In this document: one piece after another, positions 1 through 9,499 of the stretch | Layout: every line of letters begins with the position of its first letter | Position numbering within the stretch: the first letter of the stretch is position 1 | Source of the DNA: Thermococci archaeon | GTDB lineage: Archaea; Methanobacteriota_B; Thermococci; Thermococcales; Thermococcaceae | Assembly: GCA_013153595.1 (NCBI GenBank) | Contig: JAADEC010000081.1 | Coordinates: 1-35,418 of the forward strand | Reading direction: 5' to 3' | DNA: 35,418 nt | Position numbers and translations under genes: made by a program | Notes under the pieces: model-generated | Seen by the model: the letters and a program-made list of their open reading frames with translations, nothing else | What the model was told of the DNA's origin: nothing | Database searches by the model: none

Positions 1-2178
1 CCCTCACCGCAGAGGGAGGACCGCGAGCTGGGGGAGGCCCTGAACGTTCCGCCCGAGGTTGCGGCGAGGTTAAGGGTTCTATGGAGGATAGTGGAGGAAC
101 ACGGGAGGGCGCTGATATTTACGAACACGCGCCAGTTCGCGGAGATCCTCGCCCACCGCCTCAAGGCATGGGGGAAGCCAGTTGAGGTTCACCACGGCTC
201 CCTCTCAAGGGAGGCCCGCGTTAAAGCCGAGAGAGCCCTGAAGGAGGGGAAGGTGAGGGCGCTCATCTGCACGTCCTCCATGGAGCTCGGCATAGACATA
301 GGAGACGTCGACGTCGTTGTTCAGTACATGAGCCCGAGGCAGGTGAACAGGCTGGTTCAGCGCGTCGGCAGGGCGAGGCACAGGATAAGGGAGGTCAGCG
401 AGGGCTACGTGATAGCCACGAACGTCGAGGACTACCTTCAGAGCCTTGTGATAGCCAAGCACGCCCTCGATGAGAGGTACGAAGCCGTTGAACCCATAGG
501 AGGGCTGGACGTTCTCGCCCACTTCATCGTCGGCCTGCTCATCGAGAGGAGGCGGGTTCCGTATCACGAGCCGTACTCGATAGCGAGGCGGGCCTACGTC
601 TACAGGAACCTGAGCGAGGGGGAGTACTCACGGGTCGTGAACCTGCTCATCGAGACGGGCACGGTCGGCCACGATGAGGAGTCGGGGATGCTCTACCTGA
701 GGAGGGGAGCCTTCAGCTACTACTACGGAAACCTCTCGACGATACCGGACGAGGTCTCATGGCGCGTCATCAGCAAAAAAACAGGAAGGAGCGTTGGAAG
801 GCTCGACGAGGGCTTCGTGACTGATCTTGAGGAGGGCATGGAGTTCGTAATGAACGGGCGGAGCTGGATAGTCGTTGAGATAGACGACGAGTCAAAGACC
901 GTGAGGGTCAGGGAGAGCAGGAGCCTTGAGAGCGCCGTGCCGAGCTGGGAGGGGGAGATGATCCCAGTCCCGTTCGAGGTAGCGTCGGACGTCGGGAGGC
1001 TGAAGGGGCTGCTGATCGAAGAGCCTGAGAAGGCGAGGGAGGCGCTCGAAGGCGTGGAGTTCCGCGACGAAGAGCTGAGGAGGGCGGCGGAAGAGCTCAG
1101 GGGAGAGCAGGTCTCAACGGACGATCTCGTTCTGATAGAGAGCACGCCAAAGGCCGTCGTGGTTCACGCCGACTTCGGGAACAGGACAAACGAGACGGTG
1201 GGGAGGCTCATCCACAGGCACCTGATAAGGAGGTACGGAAGGGTGTTCACAGTCAAGGGACAGGCCCACGCCATAGTCCTGAAGACCCCGTTTCACCTCA
1301 ACCCCAGGGACGTGGAGGAAGCGCTGAGGCTCGGTCCGGAGGTCCTCGACTTCGAGGTCATGGAATCCCTGAGGGAATCCCACGTCTTCCGCTGGCGCCT
1401 CATGAACGTTGCAAAACGCTTCGGGGCGATATGGAAGGGTTCAAAGGTCAGGGTGAGACACGTGGACAGGATATTCGAGGGCACTGTGGTCGAGGAGGAG
1501 GCCCTGAACGAACTGCTCCACGACAAGGTTGACCTGAGGCGGGGAAGGCTGGTGCTGGAGAGGATAAGGGACGGGAAGATCGGGATAGAGAGGACGATAA
1601 GGAAGACGCCGTCGAGGCTCGCCCGGATAAACATGACCGTTGGAGGGGAGTTCCTGCTCTCTGGAGAGCTCGAGAGGAGCGAGATACTGCGGCTGTTCAG
1701 GAAGAATCTCATGGAGCACGAAGTCGCCCTCGTCTGCACGAACTGCGGCTGGAACTCGAGGACGAGGGTTGAGAGGCTCACGAACGTTGAGCTTCGCAGG
1801 TGTCCGGTCTGCGGTTCGGCCATGCTCGCGGTCTCCCATCCCCTCGACGTTGAACCCTTCCTGAACGCCCTCAAGAAGGTCAGGAGAGGGCTTCCGCTCG
1901 AGGGGAAGGAGGAGAGGGCGTACGCAAAGCTCGTAAAGGCCGCCGACCTGATAAAGAGCTACGGCTTCGACGCAGTTCTCGCACTCGCCAGCTACGGAAC
2001 TGGTCCCGACACGGCAGCCCGCATCCTGGGACAGCACAGGGGGGACGACCTGCTGGTGGCCCTCATGGAAAGGGAGAGGGAGTTCATAAGGACGAGGAGG
2101 TTCTGGATGGAGGCGGAGGCCGAGGCTGGGAGTGAGACCGAGGCCGAGAGAGGCGAGGGGAAGCAGAAGAACGGGTGA
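1..2178 (+). CDS. Lhr-type (DEAD/DEAH superfamily 2) ATP-dependent helicase, 5'-truncated by the window edge
   Basis: Frame stays open from base 1. Helicase C-terminal motifs ALIFTNTRQFAE, SSMELGIDIGDVDVVVQYMSP and QRVGRARHR; long Lhr-like C-terminal region with CxxC...CxxC. Confidence 0.9.
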   Translation, partial: PSPQREDRELGEALNVPPEVAARLRVLWRIVEEHGRALIFTNTRQFAEILAHRLKAWGKPVEVHHGSLSREARVKAERALKEGKVRALICTSSMELGIDIGDVDVVVQYMSPRQVNRLVQRVGRARHRIREVSEGYVIATNVEDYLQSLVIAKHALDERYEAVEPIGGLDVLAHFIVGLLIERRRVPYHEPYSIARRAYVYRNLSEGEYSRVVNLLIETGTVGHDEESGMLYLRRGAFSYYYGNLSTIPDEVSWRVISKKTGRSVGRLDEGFVTDLEEGMEFVMNGRSWIVVEIDDESKTVRVRESRSLESAVPSWEGEMIPVPFEVASDVGRLKGLLIEEPEKAREALEGVEFRDEELRRAAEELRGEQVSTDDLVLIESTPKAVVVHADFGNRTNETVGRLIHRHLIRRYGRVFTVKGQAHAIVLKTPFHLNPRDVEEALRLGPEVLDFEVMESLRESHVFRWRLMNVAKRFGAIWKGSKVRVRHVDRIFEGTVVEEEALNELLHDKVDLRRGRLVLERIRDGKIGIERTIRKTPSRLARINMTVGGEFLLSGELERSEILRLFRKNLMEHEVALVCTNCGWNSRTRVERLTNVELRRCPVCGSAMLAVSHPLDVEPFLNALKKVRRGLPLEGKEERAYAKLVKAADLIKSYGFDAVLALASYGTGPDTAARILGQHRGDDLLVALMEREREFIRTRRFWMEAEAEAGSETEAERGEGKQKNG

Positions 2179-2616
2179 TCAGTCCCGGCCATCCTCAACC
2201 CTGAGCTCAACGTGAGCGACCGTCTCCGGGTTTCTGAGAAGTTCAACGAGCTTTCTGTTCACGTCCCTGGCGGCCTTGTCGGCCCTCACCGCCAGCGTCC
2301 GCGGATCCACGTAATTGCTCCGCCTTATGACCATCGATCTCCCGTCGCTCAGCGGGAGATCCGCGGAGCCCCACGCGGTTATCGTGTCGTAAACATCACC
2401 CACGCGCACTGTTACGATCAGCCTGGCCCCCGACCTCAGGGCATCCTTGAACTCCTCGCTCAGATCTCCAACGGCTTTCTCGGCGGCGACGCACAGTATG
2501 CAGTCCCCACGCGGGGTCAGGTAACGCTCCCTGGTGAACTCAAGCGTGGAGCGGTGGGTCGCCCTAACGTTTGGATGCCCCCTGCACCTGAACCTCTCGA
2601 TCAGTATGTCCACCAC
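2179..2616 (-). CDS. DUF371 family protein
   Basis: RCRGHPNVRATHRSTLEFTRERYLTPRGDCILCVAAEKA resembles DUF371. The start is uncertain: the ORF extends to 2739, but GTG near 2616 or 2652 fits the local TATA candidates better. Confidence 0.7.
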   Translation of the reverse strand: MVDILIERFRCRGHPNVRATHRSTLEFTRERYLTPRGDCILCVAAEKAVGDLSEEFKDALRSGARLIVTVRVGDVYDTITAWGSADLPLSDGRSMVIRRSNYVDPRTLAVRADKAARDVNRKLVELLRNPETVAHVELRVEDGRD

Positions 2617-2708
2617 CCGCGCTATGATCGGGCTGAGGTTTTTAAACGTCACGACAGCCGACCCGCAAGGACTTATAAGCGGAACGGCCATCACCAACTG
2701 GTGAGACC

Positions 2709-4604
2709 ATGGGAAGACCCGTGTTCCTTGGAAAGTCATACGTGAACTGGTGTGAAAGGTGCAACGTCCCGCTCATCGGTGACAGCTGCGACGTCCACGG
2801 GAAGGAGGGCGTCTTCAGGCTCAACGTGACCCCGCCCGGGGATCTGAGGTTCGCGTTTGAGGGTGATCTCGAGCTCATCAAGGAGGTTTTTCGGAGGCAC
2901 TTCGGTGTCGACGTCGGCAGGGTGCTCGACGGAAAGGTCGTCCTCCTCAACAAGCTCCCGAGCGAGGACGACGCGTACGAGATAATAGTGGACGGCTACG
3001 TGTTCGGCTACATCAGGTTCGATCCGATCGAGCTTGAGTGGAAGGCGAGCCTGCGCGTGGAGGGGGCAACGGCCCTCTGGAAGCTCTACGGAAAGCGGAT
3101 GAAGAAGTGGGTCATCGTCGATAGGGGCGCCGTCGAGCCGATAAGGAGCGGGGCCAACCTCCTCGCGGTCGGGGTCGTCGAAGCCGAACCGAGCATCAGG
3201 GAAGGGGACGACGTCATCCTGATCTCGGAGGACGGAGAGGTCATAGCGAGGGGGATAGCCAAGAAGGACTACGAAGCTCTGATCAGGAAGGAGCGCGGGA
3301 CCGGGGTCAAGCCGAAGAGGCAGAGAACCGTCAGGTACCGTGAGGGAAGAAAGGCGACGATCGAGGACGTTTTAAGGGCGAACAGGACGGCACTCGAGGG
3401 AAAGGTTAAGGAGAGCAGGGAGTTCATGAGGAGGGTTGCGGAGAAGCACCGCCAGCTTCCCATAGCCGTTGCCTTCTCCGGCGGAAAGGACAGCCTCGCC
3501 GTTCTCGGTCTGGCCTTGGAGGAGTTCGGCGAGGGCTTCACGGTCTTCTTCAACGACACGGGGATAGAGTTCCCCGAGACGATCGAGCACGTCGAAGAGC
3601 TGAGAAAGGAGCTCGAACCGAGGGGAATAAGGTTCGTGGTGGCGGACGCTAAAGACGCGTTCTGGAGAGCTCTATACGTGTTCTCACCGCCAGGGAGGGA
3701 CTACCGCTGGTGCTGCAAGGTGACGAAGCTCGGGCCGATAACCCTCGCCATAAAGGAGAACTATCCCAACGGAGTGCTCATGTTCGTCGGTCAGAGGAAG
3801 TACGAGAGCATAAAGCGCTTCAAGCAGCCGAGGGTCTGGAGGAACGAGTGGGTGCCCAACGAGGTCGGAGCGTCACCGATATTCCACTGGCGCGCTCTCG
3901 AGGTTTGGCTCTACATCCTGAGCAGAAAGCTTCCCTACAATCCGCTGTACGAGCGCGGCTTCGACAGGATAGGCTGCTTCCTATGTCCGAGCGCATCTCT
4001 GGCCGAGTTTGAACGGCTGAAGCGCGAGAAACCCGAGCTGTGGGAGAGATGGAGGGGCGCGCTGGAGCACTGGAGGAGGCGCCTTGACCTTCCTGAGGAG
4101 TGGATCACCTACGGCTTCTGGCGCTGGAAGAGACTCAGCAGGGGGGAGAACGCGGTAGCGAGGAGGCTCGGCGTTGAGATTCCGGAGGAGCGCTCGTGGG
4201 AGCCCGTGAGGGTGAGGATAACGGGGGATGAGGGCGGCTACTCCGTCGAGTTCAACACCGTCCTCAACAAAAAGCGCCTCCTTCAGGTCGCCCCGATACT
4301 CGGGGAGGTGAGCGTCGAGGGAGACGTCGTATGGGCGGGGGATGTCGAGTTCCTGACGGGAACGCGGGTTGCGAGGGCGCCGAACGAGGGGGAGGCCGTG
4401 AGCGCGTACCACCTCGTCAAGCGTGCCTACGAGTGCGTCGGCTGCGGCGTCTGCGTCGGCAAGTGCCCGGAGGACGCCCTCAGCATAGACCCGCTCAGCA
4501 GGAAGATAGTGGTGAACTGGGACAGGTGCACGCACTGCAGGGAGTGCATGGAGGTCTGCCCGCTGCTGAAGATCAAGAACCCCGAGGAGGGGAGCCAGCT
4601 CTGA
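2709..4604 (+). CDS. PAPS-reductase-family (N-type PP-loop) protein with N-terminal Zn-ribbon-like region and C-terminal 4Fe-4S ferredoxin domain
   Basis: WCERCNVPLIGDSCDVHG at the N-terminus; AFSGGKDSLAVLGLA PP-loop; CVGCGVCVGKCPEDA...CTHCRECMEVCP ferredoxin motifs. TATA-like CTTATAAG upstream. Confidence 0.85.
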   Translation: MGRPVFLGKSYVNWCERCNVPLIGDSCDVHGKEGVFRLNVTPPGDLRFAFEGDLELIKEVFRRHFGVDVGRVLDGKVVLLNKLPSEDDAYEIIVDGYVFGYIRFDPIELEWKASLRVEGATALWKLYGKRMKKWVIVDRGAVEPIRSGANLLAVGVVEAEPSIREGDDVILISEDGEVIARGIAKKDYEALIRKERGTGVKPKRQRTVRYREGRKATIEDVLRANRTALEGKVKESREFMRRVAEKHRQLPIAVAFSGGKDSLAVLGLALEEFGEGFTVFFNDTGIEFPETIEHVEELRKELEPRGIRFVVADAKDAFWRALYVFSPPGRDYRWCCKVTKLGPITLAIKENYPNGVLMFVGQRKYESIKRFKQPRVWRNEWVPNEVGASPIFHWRALEVWLYILSRKLPYNPLYERGFDRIGCFLCPSASLAEFERLKREKPELWERWRGALEHWRRRLDLPEEWITYGFWRWKRLSRGENAVARRLGVEIPEERSWEPVRVRITGDEGGYSVEFNTVLNKKRLLQVAPILGEVSVEGDVVWAGDVEFLTGTRVARAPNEGEAVSAYHLVKRAYECVGCGVCVGKCPEDALSIDPLSRKIVVNWDRCTHCRECMEVCPLLKIKNPEEGSQL

Positions 4605-4730
4605 GCCTCTGGCGCGGCTTCCCGTGCTTCTCCGTTTCGGTTTTGGCAAACCTGGGTTTACAATTTTTGTGAAATTTGGTAAAACCAAGTTGACCAAAAA
4701 CCTTAAATTTTGGAAAGCCGAGTTTCACAC

Positions 4731-6053
4731 ATGGCGGGTATGATGGAAGTCCTTGAAGAGGTTATAGCCGAGTTCCACGAGTTCGGGATTCCAGAGGTCA
4801 AAGAGCGGGAGCTGACCTTACCCTTGGATGTTGACGTTGCGGTCTCGGTCTACGGCCTCCGCAGAACCGGAAAGACTCATCTCCTCTACCTGACAATGAG
4901 AAGGCTGATCAGAGACGGCCTGCCAGTCGAGCGGATTTTCTACGTGAACTTCGAGGACGAGAGACTCGCCGGCCTCTCCGCGGGAGACCTGTCGGCGATA
5001 GTCCAGCTCTACTACAAGCACAACCCCGATGCGGACTTGATGTACCTGTTCCTCGATGAGGTTCAGGTCGTTGAGGGCTGGGAGAGGTTCGTGAGGCGTC
5101 TGCTTGAGAGAAAGAGAGCGAGGGTGTTCGTAACAGGTTCGTCTTCAAAACTGCTCTCCCGCGAGATAGCGACATCCCTCAGGGGGAGAACTCTGAGCTT
5201 CCGGCTCTTTCCGCTCTCGTTCCGTGAGTTTTTAGCCTTCAAGGGGTTCGAGCTGAGAGAGCCCCTGACCGAGAGGAGACGGGGAATCCTTCTGCGCCTC
5301 CTTGAGGAGTACGTTGAGTACGGCGGTTTTCCGGGAATCGTGGACTATTCGCCCCCTCTGAAAATTAGAACCCTGCAGGAGTACCTCGACCTGATAGTTT
5401 ACAGGGACCTCGTCGAGCGCTACGGGATAGAGAAGGTTTCGGCGTTGAAAGCCCTGATGCGGGTTCTGGCCAAGAACTTCGCGAGAAAGGCCTCAATCAG
5501 AAAGCTTCACTCTCTCGTCTCTTCAACCGGTGTCAAGGTTAGCAGGCCAACGCTTGCGGAGTATTTGGCATACTTGGAGGACATCGGCTTCGTTCTCCCG
5601 GTCAGGAAATACCATCCGAGCGATGTTGAATCATTGAGAAGTCAGCCAAAGCTCTACATAGCCGATACCGGCTTCGCAACCGCCCTCGGGGTCGGTGACA
5701 CCGGTTACAGGATTGAGAACATCGTCGCCACCGAGCTCCTGCGGAGGAAGCACTACTTCGAGCCCAGGCTGGAAGTCCACTACTGGGAAGACGGACGGGG
5801 GGAAGTGGATTTCGTGGTTTCGCTCGGGGGAAGAGCGAAGGAGTTGGTACAGGTCAGCTACGCCCTTGATGAGCCTCAAACCCGTGAGAGGGAGCTTAAA
5901 GCGCTTCTCAGGGCATCGGAGGCTCTGAACTGCCAGAACTTGACGGTCGTAACGTGGGAGGAGGAAGGGGTTGAAGAAATCAACGGAAAGAGAGTTCGCT
6001 TAGTCCCGCTCTGGCGCTGGCTAACTGAAAGCGACCGAAGAACACCTTTATAA
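4731..6053 (+). CDS. Archaeal AAA family ATPase (DUF4143-type C-terminus)
   Basis: Walker A VYGLRRTGKTHLL, LFLDEVQVVEGWERFVRRLLE, VFVTGSSSKLLSREIATSLRGR, EVDFVVSLGG. ATG at 4731 lies about 25 nt after TATA-like cttaaatttt. Confidence 0.85.
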   Translation: MAGMMEVLEEVIAEFHEFGIPEVKERELTLPLDVDVAVSVYGLRRTGKTHLLYLTMRRLIRDGLPVERIFYVNFEDERLAGLSAGDLSAIVQLYYKHNPDADLMYLFLDEVQVVEGWERFVRRLLERKRARVFVTGSSSKLLSREIATSLRGRTLSFRLFPLSFREFLAFKGFELREPLTERRRGILLRLLEEYVEYGGFPGIVDYSPPLKIRTLQEYLDLIVYRDLVERYGIEKVSALKALMRVLAKNFARKASIRKLHSLVSSTGVKVSRPTLAEYLAYLEDIGFVLPVRKYHPSDVESLRSQPKLYIADTGFATALGVGDTGYRIENIVATELLRRKHYFEPRLEVHYWEDGRGEVDFVVSLGGRAKELVQVSYALDEPQTRERELKALLRASEALNCQNLTVVTWEEEGVEEINGKRVRLVPLWRWLTESDRRTPL

Positions 6054-6086
6054 ACGCCTTCCTCGTTTCTCCTTCGGTGAGAAAAA

Positions 6087-6722
6087 ATGGAAGAGTTAAT
6101 CTGTCCTGAGTGCGGTAGCGATGACGTCGAGGTCATCAAGGAGCGCGGTCGGGAGCTGACCCTCCGCTGCAACGAGTGCGGCAACGTGTGGATCATCACG
6201 CTTCCGAAGCCCGTTAGGGTCCCCCTCATAGTCAGCAAGCACGAGAGGAGCTTCAAGAGCGAGGTGGAGCTCCCAGAGGGCGAGGAGATCAGCGTTGGTG
6301 ACGTGGTGGAGACCGAAGACGACGAGGTCAGGATAACTGGGATAGAGCTTGATGGCGACAGACGCGTCGAGAGGGCCCGCGTGGGCGAGATCAAAACCCT
6401 CTGGGGCGAGAGCCTGACCTACCCGAAGGTCATCAAGGTGTCAATATACATGCCGAAGGGTCTGACCCAGTCGTTCCGCGTGAAAGTTGAGAGGGACGAG
6501 GAGTTCGCGGTCGGAGAGGTGATCGAGGTGGGCGGCTACACATTCAGAATCGAGAAGATCAAGACCGAGAGGAAGATGATAAGGCACGGCGGTGCCAAGG
6601 CTGAGAGAATAGTGGCTCTGATGGGCCACCACATACCCCGCGCAAGAGCGAGAAGAAGCCTCGAGCTTTACAGGGGTTACAGAAGGGAGACCGGGCAGAA
6701 GCAGCGGGACGTCACATCATGA
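6087..6722 (+). CDS. HVO_0476-family zinc-finger protein
   Basis: N-terminal CPECGSDDVEVI...LRCNECGNVW Zn ribbon followed by a beta-rich region typical of this archaeal family. Confidence 0.7.
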   Translation: MEELICPECGSDDVEVIKERGRELTLRCNECGNVWIITLPKPVRVPLIVSKHERSFKSEVELPEGEEISVGDVVETEDDEVRITGIELDGDRRVERARVGEIKTLWGESLTYPKVIKVSIYMPKGLTQSFRVKVERDEEFAVGEVIEVGGYTFRIEKIKTERKMIRHGGAKAERIVALMGHHIPRARARRSLELYRGYRRETGQKQRDVTS

Positions 6723-7326
6723 GGAGGTTCTCTATCGTCTTTATCGTGTTGACTATCTGATCCCCAGACCTGTCGTTGTCGGGGATCTCCAGGTTTATTA
6801 CGAGCCTCTCCTCGCTCTCTCCATCTATGTCAAAGGCCTCCATCTCCTCAAGCTCGACGTTCTCGAACATGCTCTCCATCTCCGGGCTGAGTATCTTGCC
6901 CTCATCCCCGTAGACCTCGACCCTGACCCTGTTGTCGAGCGTTGAGGCCGTGACTACCATCTCGTAACCACCGACCTCCTTCGTGAACTTGAGGGCGTTG
7001 CCGTAACCCACGACCTCTTCCTTAAAGCCCATCCCTATCATCAGTCTCCTTATGTGCTCGGTCCTTGATTTTATCCTCTCGAGAACCCTCTCCCTGAGCC
7101 TCTTGCTCTCCTCTAAGGCGGCCTTTATGGCCTTACCAGACTCCTCCACCTTCCCCTCCCAAACACCGACGACGAGTATCCCGGAGGCCGTTGGCCTGAG
7201 TTCGAGCTTTAGGGTTGACAGGTCAAAATCGGTCAGATCCTCAATCCTGAGCCCGCCGAGGCTCATTATCTCGAACTCGATTCTAACCTCATCGCCAAAG
7301 GCCCGGCCCTTAAACCTCACCTGCAT
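6712..7326 (-). CDS. Conserved archaeal hypothetical protein
   Basis: Full-length ORF with typical codon usage; convergent 11-nt 3' overlap with the upstream gene. No family recognised. Confidence 0.6.
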   Translation of the reverse strand: MQVRFKGRAFGDEVRIEFEIMSLGGLRIEDLTDFDLSTLKLELRPTASGILVVGVWEGKVEESGKAIKAALEESKRLRERVLERIKSRTEHIRRLMIGMGFKEEVVGYGNALKFTKEVGGYEMVVTASTLDNRVRVEVYGDEGKILSPEMESMFENVELEEMEAFDIDGESEERLVINLEIPDNDRSGDQIVNTIKTIENLLMM

Positions 7327-7424
7327 CACCTACGTGCCGTAGCACCGGCAGCTTAAAAACCTTAGCGTGGAGCGCGACGGCCGAAGGCCGAAAACGAGAT
7401 AAACATTTCAACAGGAATCTACGT

Positions 7425-9113
7425 GTGGCGATGTGTATGATGAGGTTTCTAAAGGAGGCTGAACTGTTCTCGTCCGAGAACTGTCTGAATTACATAGGCA
7501 GGATATCCCAGTTCCACAGGATACAGGGCTCAAGGGAGCTCTACGATGCAGTCAGGATGATAAAAGGAGAGCTTGACAACATGGGGGTCGAGAGCACCCT
7601 GTACGAAGAGACTTACGACGGCTCATCAACCTACGGCACGCTCCAGTCCCCGATAGCATGGGAGCTCGTGAGCGCCGAAGTCGAGGTGGAGGGAGGAAAG
7701 AGGATAACCTCTCAAGTGACCCCTCTCGTCGCGATGGCTCACTCCCCAAGCGGGGAGGCGGACGGAGAAGTCCTTCCGATACTCAGGGAGGAAGACTGGA
7801 AAGAAGCCGAGGGGAAGGTGGTCCTCGTCGGGAAGGACTGGAGAAACGCCTACAGAAGGGCCAACGAGGCCGGGGCGAGGGGCTTCATCGCCTACAGGAA
7901 GGGCACCGGCAGGTACGTTCCCTACATCGGTCTGTTCCTGACGGGGGAAGACCTCGAGTGGGCGTCCATACCGGCCGTGGCGATCCCCGAGGTAACCGCA
8001 GAGGAGCTCATGAGCAAGAAGCGCCGGGTGAGCATCAGGGTGGAGTCGGAGATTAAACGACGGGAGGTCCTGCCCGTACTTCACGCAAGGATAGGGGAGC
8101 CGCCGTTCGTAACATTCACGGCCCACATCTGCCATCCAAAGCCCGGGGCCAACGACAACGCCTCGGGAAGCGCCATGCTCATGGAGCTCGCCAGAATCCT
8201 GAAGGCCATGCACGGCAAACAGAGCCGCTTCGGGTTCTCTTTCCTCTGGATACCCGAGTACTACGGAACCCAGGCGTTCACCGGGAAGTACATGCGGCCC
8301 GAGGAGCACTACGCCGTCATAAACCTCGACATGGTGGCTGGAAGCCCCGACCGCTCCGGCTCAACCCTAATGGCAGTCAGGACCCCGCTCTCAAGGTTCT
8401 CCATGGTCTCCGGCCTTTTGGAGCGCTTCCTCGAGGCTGCCAACTCAAGGGGCAGGAGCCTGAGCGGTGAGCCGATGCCGCTTATACCGCAGAGGGCCTA
8501 CAGCTACGAGATGGGCAGCGACCACGACGTCTTCAACTTCCACGGGGTTCCTGGTGTCATGGCGATAACATGGCCAGATAGGTTCTACCACTCCAGCGGG
8601 GACACGATAGAGAAGGTGAGCCTCGACACGATAGGTGTGATCGGAAGGGGCGTAACCGCCACGGCGCTCTTCCTGGCGTTCGCGGATGAGGGCGAGCTTG
8701 AAGGCTTTGCAAAGGCGTATTCAATGGCCTACCTCGGTGAGCTGGGCATGGAGAGGAAGGTGGAAGTGGCGGGGAGGCTCGTGATGGACGGACTCGCGAG
8801 GGACTCACGGTTCATGGGGTTCGAGGGCGGACAGGAGCTGAACGGAGAGGGCTGGCTGAGATGGAGGGAGAGGGGAATCATAAACGAGAGGCTCATCGAG
8901 AGAAGGAAACCCGAGCTCGCTCGGGAGTTCAGGAAGCTCACCGAGGACAGGGGGATCACGGTCCACCTGCACGAAGCCGTAATGCTTGGGGAGAAGGTCG
9001 GGAAGGAGGACACGTTCAGGGCACTGGAGGAAGAGTTCGGAAGCGTTGAGAGGGAGAAGGTCGAGAGGTTGCTGGAGATCGCCGAGGCGGCCGGGCTCGT
9101 GGAGCTCTCCTAA
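7425..9113 (+). CDS. M28-type peptidase / DUF4910 aminopeptidase-like protein with PA-like insertion
   Basis: TFTAHICHPKPGANDNASGSAMLMELARIL, NLDMVAGSPD, YSYEMGSDHDVFNFHGVPG and FYHSSGDTIEKV metal-ligand motifs. Start could be GTG 7425, ATG 7431 or ATG 7437. Confidence 0.8.
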   Translation: MAMCMMRFLKEAELFSSENCLNYIGRISQFHRIQGSRELYDAVRMIKGELDNMGVESTLYEETYDGSSTYGTLQSPIAWELVSAEVEVEGGKRITSQVTPLVAMAHSPSGEADGEVLPILREEDWKEAEGKVVLVGKDWRNAYRRANEAGARGFIAYRKGTGRYVPYIGLFLTGEDLEWASIPAVAIPEVTAEELMSKKRRVSIRVESEIKRREVLPVLHARIGEPPFVTFTAHICHPKPGANDNASGSAMLMELARILKAMHGKQSRFGFSFLWIPEYYGTQAFTGKYMRPEEHYAVINLDMVAGSPDRSGSTLMAVRTPLSRFSMVSGLLERFLEAANSRGRSLSGEPMPLIPQRAYSYEMGSDHDVFNFHGVPGVMAITWPDRFYHSSGDTIEKVSLDTIGVIGRGVTATALFLAFADEGELEGFAKAYSMAYLGELGMERKVEVAGRLVMDGLARDSRFMGFEGGQELNGEGWLRWRERGIINERLIERRKPELAREFRKLTEDRGITVHLHEAVMLGEKVGKEDTFRALEEEFGSVEREKVERLLEIAEAAGLVELS

Positions 9114-9451
9114 GAAGCCTGCCCTGTTTCCTCCCCTTTTATCTCCCTCTCAAGCTCTGCTATGCTCTCCAGCACGGATTTCTTAACCCTCTCAAGAACT
9201 TCTTCGGGGGAGGCGGCCGTGTAAACGTAGCCGAGCCATCCCTTCTCTATGAGCCTCCTCTTCAGGATGCCCTTCCTGTAAAGGTTCAGGACGTGCTCCC
9301 TCACGCTCCTCTCGCTTATGTCGAGCTCCCTCTGTATCTCGGTTATCCTCATGGGCCTGCTGACCTCAAGGAGCAGACGGTATATCCTCAGCTCGGTCTT
9401 CTTAAATCCGAGGGATCTGAGAAGCGCCTCGAGCCTGTCATACACTCCCAT
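9110..9451 (-). CDS. Winged-helix transcriptional regulator (TrmB/MarR-like)
   Basis: LGFKKTELRIYRLLLEVSRPMRITEIQRELDISERSVREHVLNLYRKGIL HTH region. Confidence 0.75.
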   Translation of the reverse strand: MGVYDRLEALLRSLGFKKTELRIYRLLLEVSRPMRITEIQRELDISERSVREHVLNLYRKGILKRRLIEKGWLGYVYTAASPEEVLERVKKSVLESIAELEREIKGEETGQAS

Positions 9452-9499
9452 TCCATCACCTATGAAGTTGTAATTTCAGACCCCTTAAAAGATTTGTGC

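Noticed and set aside
205-2246. Long minus-strand ORFs antisense to the helicase (e.g. 1293-1874, 1441-2037)
   Set aside because: Low-complexity Ser/Arg/Pro translations opposite a clear helicase; no RBS or family similarity.
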